The notes below the pieces were generated by a model. That model had not been told where the DNA came from. It saw only the letters and a list, made by a program, of their open reading frames with translations, and did no database searches. Both the position numbers and the translations under genes were made by a program. Below are positions 8,978 to 17,931 of a DNA stretch of 64,000 nt, one piece after another; position 1 is the first letter of the stretch, and each line of letters begins with the position of its first letter. Source of the stretch: an uncultured Lachnospiraceae bacterium (GTDB lineage: Bacteria; Bacillota; Clostridia; Lachnospirales; Lachnospiraceae). The stretch lies in NCBI GenBank assembly GCA_934339135.1, contig CAKRHP010000004.1, forward strand, positions 130,842 to 194,841, written 5' to 3'.

Positions 8978-9553
8978 TTACGAATCCTCCATCCGCCGGC
9001 AACCCTCGTTCTCCGGGCCGTCAGGCATAATAACTGCCAATCTTGTTTTCAGGATACTCTTTGCTTTCCGCATCCTGCTTTTTACGGTGCTTTCCGGAAT
9101 ATGCAGACATTCTGCAATCTCCTTAAACTTTAGTCCCGCAGAATAGTAAAGATAGACGACTGTGCGGTATTTTTGCGGTAATGCCCGCACCTGCCGCTGT
9201 ACCAATTCTGTCATTTCTTTCTGCAAAAGCTGCTGCTCCGGTTCCTCCGACTTTTCCCCCGGCACCCGGCTCCCACCACTCTCCAGATGCTTTTCATAGC
9301 TTTCAAATGCTGCGATCCTGTGTCTCCATGCAAATTTTCTCTTTTTATTTCTCCATATAAGGACGGAAACGGATAACGCATAGCTTTTCAAAGAATCCGT
9401 TTTATTTAGTTTGTCCACCTGCTCCCACAGTGTCAGCATTGTGTCCTGGTAAAGATCATCTCCCTCTGCACTTCCCCCTGCATTCATCCGGCAGAATCGC
9501 AGGATATCTTTTCCATTCTCTGACACAAACCGGTCAAATTCCTGTCTTGTCAC
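8978..9553 (-). CDS. ECF-type RNA polymerase sigma factor
   Basis: The 191 aa protein shows sigma region 2 (ILRFCRMNAGGSAEGDDLYQDTMLTLWEQ, about 15-45) and region 4 (ALPQKYRTVVYLYYSAGLKF...IPESTVKSRMRKAKSIL, about 125-175). The start is GTG at 9553 with GGGG 4 nt upstream. It is coupled to the membrane protein gene at 8976. It is only distantly similar to the ECF factor at 5242, so the two pairs are not a fresh duplication. Regulon unknown. Confidence 0.92.
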   Translation of the reverse strand: MTRQEFDRFVSENGKDILRFCRMNAGGSAEGDDLYQDTMLTLWEQVDKLNKTDSLKSYALSVSVLIWRNKKRKFAWRHRIAAFESYEKHLESGGSRVPGEKSEEPEQQLLQKEMTELVQRQVRALPQKYRTVVYLYYSAGLKFKEIAECLHIPESTVKSRMRKAKSILKTRLAVIMPDGPENEGCRRMEDS

Positions 9554-9668
9554 GTTTCCCCTTTTCCTTTCCTCTTCCCTTGACGTCTCGGTTAGAATCC
9601 TTACACTTTAATATTGTAATAATCCGAAATAAAGTTTAAATTTTTGAAAAAATTTTTCCTATACACAA

Positions 9669-9726
9669 AACAGCCGATGTACTATCCTCAGACATTAATA
9701 TCCCTGAAGATAGTACATCGGCTGTT
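9669..9726 (-). terminator. Intrinsic terminator of adenine deaminase gene
   Basis: A 17 bp perfect stem (AACAGCCGATGTACTATC and its complement) extended by CTCAG/CTGAA lies 24 nt beyond the stop codon and is followed on the minus strand by TTTTGTG. Confidence 0.8.
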
Positions 9727-9749
9727 CAGACATAATCTCCGATATTCTC

Positions 9750-11492
9750 CTAAAACGATGCATCCACGATCTTCTGCTGATTGACATCGATCACACCATA
9801 TGTGTTCAGACGCAGAAAAGGAATCACCGGCAGACTCACAAAACTCAGAGTCATAAACGGATCGATCTCCTCCGGGATCCCCCATTCCCGCAGGATCGCT
9901 TTCATTTCCTCCAGCCTCTGATCCACCTCTTCCAGTGGAAGTGTAGACATCAGACCTGCGATCTGCAGTGGAAGATCCGCAACAATCTCTCCATTCAGCG
10001 CAATCGCCAGACCGCCCTCATTTTCGATGACACGGTTCGCCGCGCAGGCAATATCCTCATCGTTGGTTCCGGCAACCACCAGATTATGGGAATCATGCCC
10101 TACGCTGGTAGCAACCGCACCTTTTTTCAGACCATATTTTCCCAAAAAACCTTTGCCAATATGACCTGTATTTTTATGACGTTCCAAAGCGACAATCTTA
10201 ACAATATCCTCCTCCGGATCTACACCGTCGGCACAGCCCTCCTGACATGACCATCCTGCTGTCCGCTCTGTGGTGAGAAGCTCCCGGGCATTCAGATCGA
10301 TCACCCGGATATGCTCTCCCTTCTTTTCCAAAGCAAGTTTGGAAGCATCCACCGGATCCACATGAAAAGAATGATATACCCGTTCCTGTATCTGCTGTCC
10401 CATTTCGGGTACAGTGCTTTCCACCAGACTTTTTCCTCCCTCTGCCACAAGTACACCATCCTTGTACACCTCCAGCACATTCAGATCGGTAAGATTATCA
10501 AGCACTGCAATATCTGCGCAGTATCCCGGTGCAATGGCGCCATTGTTTACAAGGCCAAAATAAGATGCCGCATTATAGGTTCCCGCTTTGATGGCTGTAA
10601 TGGGATCAACACCTCTCTGTACGGCTTTTCGTACAATGGCATCGATGTGACCGTCCCGGAGCAGATCGCAAGGATGCTTGTCATCTGTCACCAGCATGAT
10701 CCGCCGGGCATAAGGTGCCTCAAAAAGCGGAAGCAGTGCCTCCAGGTTATGAGCTGCGGTTCCCTCACGCACCATGATCCACTGACCTCTGGCAAACTTC
10801 TCCTTTGCCTCCTGCGCATTGGAGCACTCATGATCGGAGCGGATTCCTGTTGCCACATAGCCATTCAGCTCCTGTCCTGATAACAGCGGAGCATGCCCGT
10901 CAATAATCCTCTGATGCTCCAGTGTCGCATTGATCTTATCCAAAATCGCCGGATCAGCCTGATTCACCCCAAAAGAGTTCATCATTTCCGCCAGTCCGAT
11001 CACGCGGTCATTGTCATAAAACGGTGCAATATCCGCCGCTTCCAGACAGGCTCCCGCCTCATCCAGTCCGGTGGCCGGCACACAGGACGGCACCACAAAG
11101 AGCACGTCCAATGTCATATCCTGTGTATATTTCAACATAAACTCAATCCCCTCACAGCCTGCCACATTGGCAATCTCATGGGGATCCGTAACAACTGCCG
11201 TAGTTCCATGGGGCAGTACTGCCTTCTCAAACTCCGTCGGTGCCACCATAGAACTCTCCAGATGAATATGACCGTCAATAAATCCCGGGCAGAGATACTT
11301 TCCCGTCATATCCTTCTCAACTACGCCTTCATATGTTCCAATCCCGGCAATCATACCATCCACGACCGCCACGTCACCAACCTCAATGCTCTCCGTAAAT
11401 ACGTTAATAATATTGGCATTTTTCAACACCAGATCTGCCTTCTGTCTGCCATTTGCCACATGGATCAGCTTCTCATTTATTTTGTTATACAT
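9750..11492 (-). CDS. ade: Adenine deaminase
   Basis: The enzyme hydrolyses adenine to hypoxanthine and ammonia in purine salvage, in the cytosol. The start at 11492 (MYNKINEKLIHV) is chosen for its GGAGG site; the longer frame begins in untranslated sequence. The resulting 580 aa matches the family length. Residues about 65-75 contain the amidohydrolase metal motif GFIDGHIHLESS. Other family blocks are TAVVTDPHEIANVAG, GHAPLLSG and the C-terminal HDSHNLVVAGTND. Monocistronic, with a strong terminator. I saw no purine riboswitch in the 165 nt upstream. Confidence 0.95.
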   Translation of the reverse strand: MYNKINEKLIHVANGRQKADLVLKNANIINVFTESIEVGDVAVVDGMIAGIGTYEGVVEKDMTGKYLCPGFIDGHIHLESSMVAPTEFEKAVLPHGTTAVVTDPHEIANVAGCEGIEFMLKYTQDMTLDVLFVVPSCVPATGLDEAGACLEAADIAPFYDNDRVIGLAEMMNSFGVNQADPAILDKINATLEHQRIIDGHAPLLSGQELNGYVATGIRSDHECSNAQEAKEKFARGQWIMVREGTAAHNLEALLPLFEAPYARRIMLVTDDKHPCDLLRDGHIDAIVRKAVQRGVDPITAIKAGTYNAASYFGLVNNGAIAPGYCADIAVLDNLTDLNVLEVYKDGVLVAEGGKSLVESTVPEMGQQIQERVYHSFHVDPVDASKLALEKKGEHIRVIDLNARELLTTERTAGWSCQEGCADGVDPEEDIVKIVALERHKNTGHIGKGFLGKYGLKKGAVATSVGHDSHNLVVAGTNDEDIACAANRVIENEGGLAIALNGEIVADLPLQIAGLMSTLPLEEVDQRLEEMKAILREWGIPEEIDPFMTLSFVSLPVIPFLRLNTYGVIDVNQQKIVDASF

Positions 11493-11657
11493 TATGATCG
11501 TCCTCCGTTCCATATCTGTATTTATCATTTTACCCCTGCCCCTGTAAAACTCTCTCACTCCACACCACAAAAGCTCCGATATGATCCACATTTCCAGCAC
11601 GATCCAGATACTGCATTGACGCCATATGCACGGAACAATGTCATAGGAGTCGAAATT

Positions 11658-12326
11658 TTAATAACGATTTTGATCCATTCCTCTGTACTGAGTCTGATAT
11701 CCGTGATTTTCCTGAGGACGCATATCATTAGGATACATGGTATCAGAATAAATATCTGTCTGAAGCTTCTTTAACATAGAAAATACCTTCTGATAATCCG
11801 GTATATCATAAATTTTAAAGCCCTCGTGGTCATGATCCGAATGACCATTTCGTGTGTCCGTATTATAAGCAGTGTGCGCACACACCATGATCACATCCCC
11901 CACACCAAGCAGTTGGTCAAAAATGCCCCGGTGGATATTGATATGAGACAGATCCGTAAACGGCTTCATTTCATAATTGTAAGTAAATGCCCCTCCGGAT
12001 ATATACACCCCTTTATCCGTAATAATAAACTCGGTATGCTTATACTTCAATATCGAAAACAGCACACCACCTAAATAAATCCAAACTGGCATCAGATGCA
12101 GCAAAAAAAATCCCAAAAAAGCCAGCCCAAAACCACCGGCCATCGCCCCTGCCGATGCCATACGGATCGTGCCGATCATAGAGCCATCCACAAGAGCCCA
12201 TATTACCGCAACAGGAAGCATGGAATTAAAAATACTTTCCAAAAGAAAACACTTAAAATCCGGGGTGCCTCTCCATAATATCTGTTCCTGATCTCCAACC
12301 ATTAATTCTAAATCTGTTTTGTTCAT
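11658..12326 (-). CDS. Membrane protein with bacterial PH-like domain
   Basis: The 222 aa protein starts either at 12332 or, with better spacing to AGAGG, at 12326 (MNKTDLELMVG). Two hydrophobic segments lie at about 30-55 and 65-100. The following region (LKYKHTEFIITDKGVYISGG, then TDLSHINIHRGIFDQLLGVGDV) is typical of bacterial PH (bPH/DUF304) domains, which have a beta-sandwich fold and unknown ligands. The C-terminus is hydrophilic and rich in His, Gln and Tyr. It precedes the adenine deaminase on the same strand by 165 bp; no functional link is evident. Confidence 0.75.
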   Translation of the reverse strand: MNKTDLELMVGDQEQILWRGTPDFKCFLLESIFNSMLPVAVIWALVDGSMIGTIRMASAGAMAGGFGLAFLGFFLLHLMPVWIYLGGVLFSILKYKHTEFIITDKGVYISGGAFTYNYEMKPFTDLSHINIHRGIFDQLLGVGDVIMVCAHTAYNTDTRNGHSDHDHEGFKIYDIPDYQKVFSMLKKLQTDIYSDTMYPNDMRPQENHGYQTQYRGMDQNRY

Positions 12327-12413
12327 TTTCATCCTCTTTCATCCGTGCTTTATTGTACCTTTGTCTAATGAATCAAAGGCTTTCCCTCCTTTTTGATTGT
12401 AACTGCCAGCTCC

Positions 12414-13244
12414 TCAAATGTCAACGGAAGAAGAAAGATACTGCTCCACTTCCTCCCGGTTTTCCGCAATGCTGTCCATATCCACTCCGGCTGCCAGCAC
12501 ATATCCTGCCACCTGACGTACCTGACTGGACTGTGCCCTTCCCGTTTTGCACCAGATGGCAAAATGCTCACAGTTATTACTGATCAGACTGTACTTTTCC
12601 TCACCCAAGCGGCTGTATGCCCGCCGCACCGTCTCTTCCGGCGAAAAAACTGTCCAATCCTGCTGCTGAAAATTCTCATTATAATAGTCCATCACCCCAT
12701 GAAAAAGAAATGATGTCTCTGAACGAAGCTTCACCGGAAATCCCGGCGCAAAACTAACCACAAAATAATCTTCTCCATCCTTTAAAAAGTCATCGATGCG
12801 GGTCACATGAATCGAAATCCTGCCTCCAAAATCTCCGCCTTCTCCGGCATAATGGATCACCCGCCCGGCCCCCACATAAATCCCGTAATGCTCATACAAC
12901 TTTCTGGACACACCGATCACGTCCCCCGGCCGCACAAATTCATCCGCCATGAGCCGGTCCATTTTCTCCCGCATGGCCACAATGCTTCCATTGCCCTTCT
13001 GCCTTCCATTCTCATCCACAATTCGTGCTTTCCGTGATAATGTTCTCTGCTGCAATGCCCATCCATTCTGGTTCTCAATGGTCCTCCAGAGGGGACTTTC
13101 CCCATGGGTCTTACGTTCCATATTAGGGCAATCTCCCATCCGTTCTACCAGATCCTGTTCCAGATCCAGAAACGCCGTTATATTATTTGTAAGGTCGTTT
13201 GAAATATCATTAAAATCGCCGGGCATCATAATCTCCTTTTTCAA
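12414..13244 (-). CDS. LRAT-like (NlpC/P60 superfamily) thiol acyltransferase/hydrolase
   Basis: In the 276 aa protein the LRAT-type papain-like fold spans about residues 95-250. RPGDVIGVSRKLYEHYGIYVG supplies the catalytic His (in HYGIYVG) and GRVIHYAGEGGD the second conserved His. SLISNNCEHFAIWCKTG carries the NCEHF catalytic Cys motif. This order (His before Cys) is the circular permutation typical of LRAT/HRASLS proteins. Family members act on lipid or peptide acyl bonds; the substrate here is unknown. No signal peptide, so probably cytosolic. The N-terminal 90 residues have no recognisable domain. Confidence 0.8.
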   Translation of the reverse strand: MKKEIMMPGDFNDISNDLTNNITAFLDLEQDLVERMGDCPNMERKTHGESPLWRTIENQNGWALQQRTLSRKARIVDENGRQKGNGSIVAMREKMDRLMADEFVRPGDVIGVSRKLYEHYGIYVGAGRVIHYAGEGGDFGGRISIHVTRIDDFLKDGEDYFVVSFAPGFPVKLRSETSFLFHGVMDYYNENFQQQDWTVFSPEETVRRAYSRLGEEKYSLISNNCEHFAIWCKTGRAQSSQVRQVAGYVLAAGVDMDSIAENREEVEQYLSSSVDI

Positions 13245-13296
13245 CCATTGATCTGGGGGCTTTTTTCCACAACCGAAAGCTCCCGGAAAACAAAAA

Positions 13297-13343
13297 TCCC
13301 ATCCCCGTGTATGTATTGTAACAATATATACACGAAAATGGGA
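13297..13343 (-). terminator. Intrinsic terminator of the Rpn-family gene
   Basis: TCCCAT/ATGGGA flanks CGTGTATGTATTG/CAATATATACACG around a TAAC loop; on the minus strand it is followed by TTTTTGTTTT. It lies 50 nt beyond the stop at 13395. Confidence 0.85.
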
Positions 13344-13394
13344 AATGTGCCTGTCTTTTGTTCCTGAAAATATATGAGCTCTATCTGTGATAAA

Positions 13395-14231
13395 TCATGA
13401 TATTCCTTTACTCTTAATCTCATCTACTATCTTTTGCACATATTCCTCAGACAATTCCAGCCTCTGAGCAATCTCCGGGATTGTTAATTGGAAATCTGAA
13501 TAAAGAAGTTCTATTTTTCCTTCAAGCTTGCCTTCCATCTTTCCCTCGATTTTACCCTCAAGCTTGCCAGCTTCTAAACCTTCATTATATTTCTCACGAT
13601 ATTCCTGCTGTAAGGTCATATAATCCAACCTCCATTTCTCATTTCGGCGGACAGACTGCACCGCATCCTCCAGCTCTCTCGTAAACTGATCACTTGCAGC
13701 CTGGCCATCTATATAATCCAACAACCGTTTCATTTCCGGACTCACATCGTCCATCGTTCCTTTTGTATTTAGGATAATTTTAACGGTCTCGTCTCCAAAT
13801 GTCAACGACGGATCCTGATCGCACAGGTACTCGAAGCTGTACAGATGACGCCCCTGACCATATGGATCGAAGGTACAGATAAAGATGACATAACTTTTTT
13901 TCAGCTCATTGTAATCTCCACCCTTTTCCAGGATGTTCAAGTCGATCATTCCCTGATAATACCGCATCCGTTTCGCCAGATTCCGTTTAATATGCACCTG
14001 CATTTCCATATCAAATACCGTGTTCTTCTCATCCTCCACATAAACATCCAGCCGCACTCCTTTGGCTCCTGCGGACAGATCGATGGTCTTCTGGCTTTCC
14101 GGGTATTCCAGCTTACGAATCTTGATCCCGAGGATCGTTTCCAAAAATGGTTTGCAGTACTTCGGATCACGCATGATCACTCCGAACATAAAATCATCCT
14201 GTAACTCTAATTCTTCATATGCTTTTGCCAT
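13395..14231 (-). CDS. Rpn family recombination-promoting nuclease (PD-(D/E)XK 'putative transposase')
   Basis: The start at 14231 (MAKAYEELELQDDFMFG) has GGAGG 9 nt upstream and gives 278 aa, typical for the family. DDFMFGVIMRDPKYCKPFLE is the family's N-terminal signature. GVRLDVYVEDE...VFDMEMQV supplies the D...E-X-Q nuclease residues near 68-90. The C-terminus has the usual charged tail of GKLEGKIEGKMEGK repeats followed by an HTH-like end (LTIPEIAQRLELSEEYVQKI). RpnA-type proteins are DNA endonucleases that promote RecA-independent recombination. The genes occur in many copies in gut Clostridia. Here it is monocistronic. Confidence 0.88.
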   Translation of the reverse strand: MAKAYEELELQDDFMFGVIMRDPKYCKPFLETILGIKIRKLEYPESQKTIDLSAGAKGVRLDVYVEDEKNTVFDMEMQVHIKRNLAKRMRYYQGMIDLNILEKGGDYNELKKSYVIFICTFDPYGQGRHLYSFEYLCDQDPSLTFGDETVKIILNTKGTMDDVSPEMKRLLDYIDGQAASDQFTRELEDAVQSVRRNEKWRLDYMTLQQEYREKYNEGLEAGKLEGKIEGKMEGKLEGKIELLYSDFQLTIPEIAQRLELSEEYVQKIVDEIKSKGIS

Positions 14232-14503
14232 AACGTAATACCTCCACTGTGCGATATGCCTTTCGGAAATGCTTTCGAATCCAGACGCTTTGATTGCTGA
14301 ATATACCATTTCCAATCCTGTTGTTTCTGATTGTGCATATCAGAATATCACGCATTGCACAGTGCTGTCTATTGACAATGTTGCCAAATCAGACATGGAC
14401 ATTTTTATAAGGGATTACATAATTATAAAGAGAATATAAAATTTTATTCGTGCAGTTTTTATAGATTTTAGATTGATTTTCGGTAGTTGTTTACAAAGGA
14501 AAT

Positions 14504-14842
14504 TTATGATGATTTTCCTATATTGAATTCAATTCCTTTAGCGGAAATTGTACTACCATCCATGCGGTATGTTTTCCCATCTATTATAAAATTATTTTTC
14601 CAGGTAACATCCCAAAATCTTAAATCTGCTCCCTCGCTCAAATAAGATATTTTATAAGCCGGTGTCTTATACCCTGCCATCACATCGGAAACCTTCCGAG
14701 GAAGAAAAAATCTTCCACCTTCCTTACTATTGGTTCCCTCCTCTGTCCCGTAATAATCTTTGACCACCGGTTGATCTTCACCATTAATCGTCACCTCTAT
14801 GCCAGCAAAACAGATAGTCTTTTCCTGTTTTTGAGTTTCCAA
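14504..14842 (-). CDS. Hypothetical protein, small beta-rich domain
   Basis: I do not recognise this 112 aa protein (begins ETQKQEKTICFAGIEVTING). The in-frame start is TTG at 14842, 12-13 nt after GAGGAGG, an unusually long gap. An ATG at 14847 has better spacing but is out of frame and ends after 16 codons, so either the TTG is used or a frameshift has damaged the start. The predicted composition is beta-rich with many Lys, Gly and Tyr. It follows the zinc-ribbon paralogue cluster on the same strand and is likewise AT-rich. Confidence 0.55.
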   Translation of the reverse strand: METQKQEKTICFAGIEVTINGEDQPVVKDYYGTEEGTNSKEGGRFFLPRKVSDVMAGYKTPAYKISYLSEGADLRFWDVTWKNNFIIDGKTYRMDGSTISAKGIEFNIGKSS

Positions 14843-14957
14843 TTCATCGCAATTACCTCCTCAAGATTATTTCTATTTCTAATCAGAAACAGCACCTCCA
14901 TATATATGTCTTGCCTCCAGTATACATATCTCACGGATGGATCAATTTATTTTTTTA

Positions 14958-15116
14958 TCAATTCTTATTTGAAAAAAATACCAGCAACCCCATCCCCAAT
15001 AATGTTCCAAGGCATGCCAGTACAATACAGCCCAGAACCTTTAACGGACTGGAAGCCCCAGACTGAACCAGCTTGTCCATCAGCCACATAATGATCGGAT
15101 CAAAAAACCATGACAT
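14958..15116 (-). CDS. Small single-span membrane protein (52 aa)
   Basis: Start at 15116 (MSWFFDPIIMWLMDKL) with AAAGGATG upstream. The C-terminal half is one hydrophobic helix (LKVLGCIVLACLGTLLGMGLL). It lies 26 bp after the first large paralogue and is read in the same direction, so it may be co-transcribed with that cluster. Function unknown. Confidence 0.6.
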   Translation of the reverse strand: MSWFFDPIIMWLMDKLVQSGASSPLKVLGCIVLACLGTLLGMGLLVFFSNKN

Positions 15117-15142
15117 AGAGACCACATCCTTTCTCAAATCTT

Positions 15143-16348
15143 TTATTTCTGTTGTTCCTCTTTCTGAGTACCTTTTGCATATTCCTCCCAATCTTTATCC
15201 AGTTCTTCCATTTCTTCCATAATCTTATCGTAGCCCAGATCAAGATTCACCACCGCAACATCTACATTCACATTACTTTTGGCTCTGCAATTCGTCTCAA
15301 ATACAAAGGTGACCGGCTGCATATCCCAGGCATCTACCATTTTCTCCGTATAATTCCGGACCGCTTTCACATGGATTGTTTTTACATATTCTCCCCGGTA
15401 TTCCGACCACTTTTCCGTAGGATCAAAATCGATCATTTTGAACTGAAACAAATTCGAATAATACTTTCCATTTTCCTCATGAAAAAAATCGTTGTTTTTT
15501 ACGGTTAAATTCACTTCTGTAATCTCTTCTGCATCCCACATTTCGAACGTAAATATCTGTTCCGGATCCTCTAACGTCAAAAAACCAACTCCATCAATTC
15601 CAAAATGTTCATAATTCTTTTTATAAATGGAACGATCCGGTTTCAGCATCTCATCGAAATGATATTTCTCCAGAATTTTTGCCACAAAATCCAACGTCTC
15701 TTCATCATGATCCATAAAATCATTCAATACACGGATCACTCCTGACAACAACTGTTTATACGCTTCAAAAAGTGTCGGATCATAATGCAGCAGGTCTGTT
15801 CGTTCTCTGATCTCCTCCGCGCTCCCCTTACTCCAGTCATTTCCGTAATCTTCACGAAAACGATCCAGAATATCAAAATAAACATGTTGAAAACAGGAAT
15901 AAAGTGTAATCTGCTCCGGCTTATCTTTTATACGTTTTCTATCTTTTATGTCATACTTGGAATCCGGATAAATCCCAATGATATGACCAGACGAAGACAC
16001 CCCTTTTAGATGATATGCATTTTCTTTCCAATCCTCCAGCAACTCCTGCATACATTTCGAATATCTTATTTCCGGATATTTATGAAACACTTCAAAGATC
16101 AGGCAGTCCACACCGGCCGCATATTCCTCGATCGTTTTTCTGGTAGCATACTGCTCTGAAACTGCATTTTTATCTGTATATTTCAAAATCTTTTCCAGAT
16201 ATTTACAATAACGGTATACCCCTTCCGGGGTCTTGTACTCAGTCTTGCTCATATCGAGTTTGGAGGATATGACCTCAGAGAAAAAGGTGGTTAGGGTGAA
16301 TAGTTTGGTTTTGATCTGTTCTTTGTTATAATTCATGTTCTTTGGCAT
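15143..16348 (-). CDS. Zinc-ribbon-less paralogue of the ~400 aa family
   Basis: Start at 16348 (MPKNMNYNKEQIKTKL) after GGTGATC gives 401 aa. It shares with the genes at 16458 and 17932 the order of conserved blocks: SKLDMSKTEYKTPEGVYRYC, TRKTIEEYAAGVDCLIFEVF, FEAYKQLLSGVIRVL, DRSIYKKNYEHFGIDG, FTFEMWDAEEITEV and NNDFFHEENGKYYSNLFQFK. Unlike them it lacks the N-terminal four-Cys zinc ribbon. The N-terminal half looks helical and the C-terminal ~130 residues beta-rich. I cannot assign a known family or function. No signal peptide or membrane segment is seen. Confidence 0.75.
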   Translation of the reverse strand: MPKNMNYNKEQIKTKLFTLTTFFSEVISSKLDMSKTEYKTPEGVYRYCKYLEKILKYTDKNAVSEQYATRKTIEEYAAGVDCLIFEVFHKYPEIRYSKCMQELLEDWKENAYHLKGVSSSGHIIGIYPDSKYDIKDRKRIKDKPEQITLYSCFQHVYFDILDRFREDYGNDWSKGSAEEIRERTDLLHYDPTLFEAYKQLLSGVIRVLNDFMDHDEETLDFVAKILEKYHFDEMLKPDRSIYKKNYEHFGIDGVGFLTLEDPEQIFTFEMWDAEEITEVNLTVKNNDFFHEENGKYYSNLFQFKMIDFDPTEKWSEYRGEYVKTIHVKAVRNYTEKMVDAWDMQPVTFVFETNCRAKSNVNVDVAVVNLDLGYDKIMEEMEELDKDWEEYAKGTQKEEQQK

Positions 16349-16457
16349 AATGATCACCTTTCTAATGTTTCTTCTAAATTTGTCACAATGATCCTCTCTA
16401 TTATTATCTTGAAACAACTTACAATATACAATTTTATTAACCATAATTAACTGTATC

Positions 16458-17696
16458 TCAATCACTATCCATGTTCAATATTTTTTTCATATAATAAGTA
16501 AAATTATCTATGTTAATGTCTATCTTTTCATTTCCATTTGATTTTACATTAGTAAAGAAACAAAATGTAATTATCCCCATCTGCCCACTAGGATCGACCT
16601 CTTCAACCGAATAATTTCTGATTGCTTTAATATAGATTTTATCAATAATTCCTTCCCGCGAAGCATTCCATTCTCCTGTTTCTTCAATTTTTACCAATTT
16701 AAATTCAAATAAATCTGAAAAATAAATTCCATTTTCTTCGTTAAAAAAATCGTTATTTTCCACAGTAAAACTTATCTGCGTAATATCTTCTGCATCCCAC
16801 ATCTCGAACTCTAGCATCGTTTCCTTTTCCTGCAGAGTCAACCAGCCATTTAAATATTCTATGCCAAAGTGCTTATACTTTTTTTCATAAATTGTCCTAT
16901 CGTATTCCATTACTCTATTAGCAGGGTATTTTTCAAGTAAGTTCATAATATAATTTGCTTTTTCATTATTTGAATCAATATACCAAAACAACTCCTGCAT
17001 TATTGCTCCCCATACTTCTTTGTATGTAGAAAGAACAATCCTAGAGCTAATCAAGACATCTGTTCTTTCTTTTATCTTATCTGCATCACCCACATTCCAA
17101 TTTTTTCCATATAATTTTCTAAACTCATCTAAGGGAGAAAAAAATTCTTCTTGAAAACAATCATAAAGAGAAAGTTCTTCTTTCACCATTTGCCATTCAC
17201 TATTTTCATCATATACCCCGTGACACCAAACTACTTGACCCAGATCAGAGAGATCAATCGTATAAACTTCCTTCCACTCTTTCCAGTTTTCATGCAATTT
17301 TCTTATATTTTCCGAACATTTTAACTCTGGATACTTTTGAAATAATTTGTGTAAAATACAATCTACATCACTCGCAAATTCCTCTATGTTTTTTCTGGTT
17401 ACATACTTATCCGATTTATAATTTTTTTCTGTACATTTTAAAACTCCATTAAGAAAATTACTATAATCCTCCAATCCTTTTGAAGATGTATATTCTTTTT
17501 TACTCATATAGAACCGCGAAGAACTAATATCCTGTAGGAATGTACTAATATATATCAGTTTGTTTTCTATTTTCTCTTTATCAAGGACTTTCTTTTCCAT
17601 GCTCTCTTGTTCCTTATTCACAGATATTTTATTCCCACATTTATAGCAAAAATTTGAATCATCACTAATCTGTGCACCACACTTTGAACAAAACAT
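16458..17696 (-). CDS. Zinc-ribbon protein of an unrecognised ~400 aa family (copy 2)
   Basis: Start at 17696 (MFCSKCGAQISDDSNFCYKC) after AAGGAGG gives 412 aa. The first 28 residues are a zinc_ribbon domain with two CxxC knuckles (CSKC, CYKC). The rest follows the paralogue pattern: YMSKKEYTSSKGLEDYSNFL, TRKNIEEFASDVDCILHKLF, DRTIYEKKYKHFGIEY and LEFEMWDAEDITQISFTVEN. The first 38 residues are nearly identical to those of the gene at 17932, while the remainder has diverged. The protein is probably cytosolic. Function unknown. Confidence 0.8.
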   Translation of the reverse strand: MFCSKCGAQISDDSNFCYKCGNKISVNKEQESMEKKVLDKEKIENKLIYISTFLQDISSSRFYMSKKEYTSSKGLEDYSNFLNGVLKCTEKNYKSDKYVTRKNIEEFASDVDCILHKLFQKYPELKCSENIRKLHENWKEWKEVYTIDLSDLGQVVWCHGVYDENSEWQMVKEELSLYDCFQEEFFSPLDEFRKLYGKNWNVGDADKIKERTDVLISSRIVLSTYKEVWGAIMQELFWYIDSNNEKANYIMNLLEKYPANRVMEYDRTIYEKKYKHFGIEYLNGWLTLQEKETMLEFEMWDAEDITQISFTVENNDFFNEENGIYFSDLFEFKLVKIEETGEWNASREGIIDKIYIKAIRNYSVEEVDPSGQMGIITFCFFTNVKSNGNEKIDINIDNFTYYMKKILNMDSD

Positions 17697-17797
17697 AACT
17701 TCTTCCTCCTTCTCTGTTTTCAAAGACTTTAGATCGCCTTAAAATATTATTTTCATATTTATATATTTAGTAGATAATTTAACCTGTTCATCGATAA

Positions 17798-17827
17798 ATT
17801 ATAATTATTAGGGCTAAGCCTTAACAA
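17798..17827 (-). promoter_or_regulatory. Possible promoter upstream of paralogue copy 2
   Basis: Minus strand TTGTTA (17822-17827) and TATAAT (17798-17803) with an 18 bp spacer that contains a GGCTTAGCC-like palindrome. Read by eye; about 100 nt upstream of the start at 17696. Confidence 0.35.
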
Positions 17828-17931
17828 TAATTACAACCGTTTATTTCCATTTGAGGATTTCGACATGATTAATTGTTTCAAAAAACATTTGACATTTAAA
17901 ATCAATTTTTACTTACTTTAATCATTAAAAT

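Noticed and set aside
9750..11660. Purine riboswitch upstream of adenine deaminase
   Set aside because: The 165 nt leader shows no TATA-type paired core of that class.
10893..11774. 293 aa plus-strand frame opposite the adenine deaminase gene
   Set aside because: Antisense shadow of ade with His/Arg-rich composition typical of reverse frames.
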